Positions 58,078-59,447 of a stretch of 59,447 nt of DNA are shown here, one piece after another. This DNA comes from Bifidobacterium callitrichidarum (lineage in GTDB: Bacteria; Actinomycetota; Actinomycetes; Actinomycetales; Bifidobacteriaceae), in the NCBI RefSeq assembly GCF_003129905.1, contig NZ_QFFM01000018.1:1-59447 (forward strand), read 5' to 3'. The translations under genes and the position numbers were made by a program. Under the pieces are notes generated by a model, which was not told the DNA's origin, made no database searches, and was given only the letters and a program-made list of their open reading frames with translations. Every line of letters starts with the position of its first letter. Position 1 is the first letter of the stretch.

Positions 58078-59246
58078 CGATCCAAGCCTTTCGCCTTAAG
58101 CAGACCGTCATAGGCATGCATGGATTTGATACCCAGCAAGGACAGACCATCAGAATAGGGCAGACTGCCCCGATCGACGCTATCGCGAATCATGCGCACG
58201 AACCTTGTATCGAGATGAGATGCGTTCGCCAAATTCTGATTCCCTCCAGAACCAGATTCCGCGCCCATATTCGCTACTTGTCGTTCACTTGCAATACGTA
58301 CCAGACGCACGTCCTCATCACCGGCCAGACCAAGCTGGTGCGCGTAAATCGTCAAGGCCAAGGCACTTAAGCCATACCGTTTTGCACATCCATGAGCGAT
58401 GTCCTGCACGCGAATGCCTTCCGCAACCATCGCCATCCAATATGCTCGGAACTCAACCTCATCATTCACAACCGTTAAAACGACCGCCTGATTGATCTTG
58501 CGCTCAACGCTGCTGTCAACGGTGAAGGAGGAATCGTTGTATACCTCGTTGGAGCCAAGCAGCACATGGCCGATTTCATGCAATAAGGAAAACATCATCG
58601 CAGCATAAGAATCATTGCGATTGATGAAAATTAACGGCACCACCTCATCCAGCAATACGAATGCACGGAACTCCCGTACATCCAGACGGCGTGCATTGGA
58701 CGTACCCGCTCGGGAATCGACCATTACCATCAGACCAGCATCAGATGCCTTACCGCGCAAGAAACGGAACCGCTCGTCATTGCTCTTACGTCGGCACCAT
58801 CCCGCTTCGAGGGACAGCTTTTCACGAATACATTCGGACAACTCATTCGCAGTTGCATGAGATGGCACGCTTCCAACCAACAAGTTCTTTTCAAAACCCT
58901 GCGCGATCATCTCATCACGCGCCCAATCCTGACGGTTACGCATAATGGCAATCGTGTCCTTAAGGTTCCGGCTCGCTTCGACGCCGTGATTGTCAATCGT
59001 GCGATACCGTATCAGTTCATCCTCATGCGCCTCAGGAACAACAGAACGTACGAGGGCACCGAATGGCACCTGCAGCGCAGACCCAATTGCGGACAGCTTG
59101 GTGAACGAGAGACTCAACGGATCAGCCGCACTCAGCCACTGTGGAAACTCAGACAAACCCTCTTTATGAGCCACGGCCTCCGGATCTGCACCACTTTGAC
59201 TGACAGCCCACCGCAGCGTGGCAGGGTATACGGTAATCGACGCCAT
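58074..59246 (-). CDS. HTH-containing ImmA/IrrE-family metallopeptidase (antitoxin side)
   Basis: 390 aa; GGAGGGGCGGGA precedes the ATG. An N-terminal Xre-like region (~1-75; YPATLRWAVSQSGADPEAVA, PFGALVRS) is followed by the zinc peptidase domain with HEIGHVLLGSNE (HExxH) and a C-terminal region. It is encoded first in the pair, before the DUF4411 gene. By analogy with other HTH-ImmA/IrrE pairs it probably represses the operon and restrains the toxin. Confidence 0.88.
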   Translation of the reverse strand: MASITVYPATLRWAVSQSGADPEAVAHKEGLSEFPQWLSAADPLSLSFTKLSAIGSALQVPFGALVRSVVPEAHEDELIRYRTIDNHGVEASRNLKDTIAIMRNRQDWARDEMIAQGFEKNLLVGSVPSHATANELSECIREKLSLEAGWCRRKSNDERFRFLRGKASDAGLMVMVDSRAGTSNARRLDVREFRAFVLLDEVVPLIFINRNDSYAAMMFSLLHEIGHVLLGSNEVYNDSSFTVDSSVERKINQAVVLTVVNDEVEFRAYWMAMVAEGIRVQDIAHGCAKRYGLSALALTIYAHQLGLAGDEDVRLVRIASERQVANMGAESGSGGNQNLANASHLDTRFVRMIRDSVDRGSLPYSDGLSLLGIKSMHAYDGLLKAKGLDR

Positions 59247-59447
59247 TCCCGCCCCTCCTTAGCCTGTATCTAGGACGTAGTCACGCCTTAACGGAGAACA
59301 CGTTCAACTTTGAATAAGAAACCAACTATAGGCTCATAATATCCTATCGACCAGATTCTTCTTGGTGAACCGACGTGCCTCACGTTTTTTGAGCGCGTAG
59401 GGTGTGGTGGTGCCTCATCGGGAATGAGCGCGAACGGTATCGGTCCT
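59247..59447. other. Window-end region, no gene called
   Basis: Upstream region of the ImmA/IrrE operon plus the window edge. A minus-strand TATTAT (around 59340) could serve as a -10. The last ~90 bases may belong to a neighbouring gene, but no frame is recognisable. Confidence 0.35.

Overview
The window reads as a chromosomal segment of a high-GC Gram-positive, almost certainly Bifidobacterium (longum/breve group). The diagnostic block is a kinase / fibronectin-III / MoxR ATPase / DUF58 / transglutaminase / PP2C / FHA cluster, known in the literature as the bifidobacterial PFNA cluster. Actinobacterial AdnAB-like paired helicase-nucleases, a class C sortase pilus locus and the codon usage agree. 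The genus call rests on recognition of families, not on a database search.

Layout. 1-5652 is a minus-strand housekeeping run: glmM, def, a 43-residue membrane peptide, prfB and ftsE (cut by the window edge). 5772-6323 holds a small plus-strand two-gene unit ending in a DUF4160 protein. 6324-15500 is a sortase-dependent pilus locus on the minus strand: a 1353-aa tip-like adhesin, a 530-aa LPETG pilin, a 355-aa pilin and a class C sortase. A YoeB/RelB-type toxin-antitoxin pair is lodged between the two smaller pilins, and two operator-like palindromes about seven helical turns apart lie upstream. 15685-16810 holds a 223-bp MITE with perfect terminal repeats and target duplication, a gene for a possible PBECR-type nuclease, and just upstream of it a candidate structured RNA of about 255 nt with its own promoter-like and terminator signals. 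16922-26764 returns to core genes: a TauE/SafE-type permease, pepN, rnj, dapA, dapB and an MFS transporter. An orphan 51-bp palindrome lies between the permease and pepN. 27014-35835 encodes two overlapping UvrD-like helicase/nuclease subunits. 35966-51422 is the plus-strand PFNA block, probably one signalling and assembly unit. 51429-54221 holds a DHA2-type exporter and a Gfo/Idh/MocA oxidoreductase. 54303-59246 is a visibly AT-richer accessory region. It has a degenerate HTH-like gene, two unrecognised genes that converge and share stop-codon bases, and a DUF4411 (PIN-like) / HTH-ImmA-IrrE module. A one-mismatch copy of the MITE end sits at its left side.

How the parts fit. dapB-dapA-rnj reads as one transcript linking lysine/peptidoglycan precursor synthesis with RNA turnover. 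The pilus genes carry sorting signals that the adjacent sortase should polymerise. In the PFNA block a membrane Ser/Thr kinase, a PP2C phosphatase and an FHA phosphopeptide reader form a phosphorylation circuit next to a MoxR/DUF58/transglutaminase-like assembly module and a giant surface protein. The transglutaminase homologue appears to lack all three catalytic residues. Several copies of a GAGGGGAGC-type hairpin repeat sit between genes throughout.
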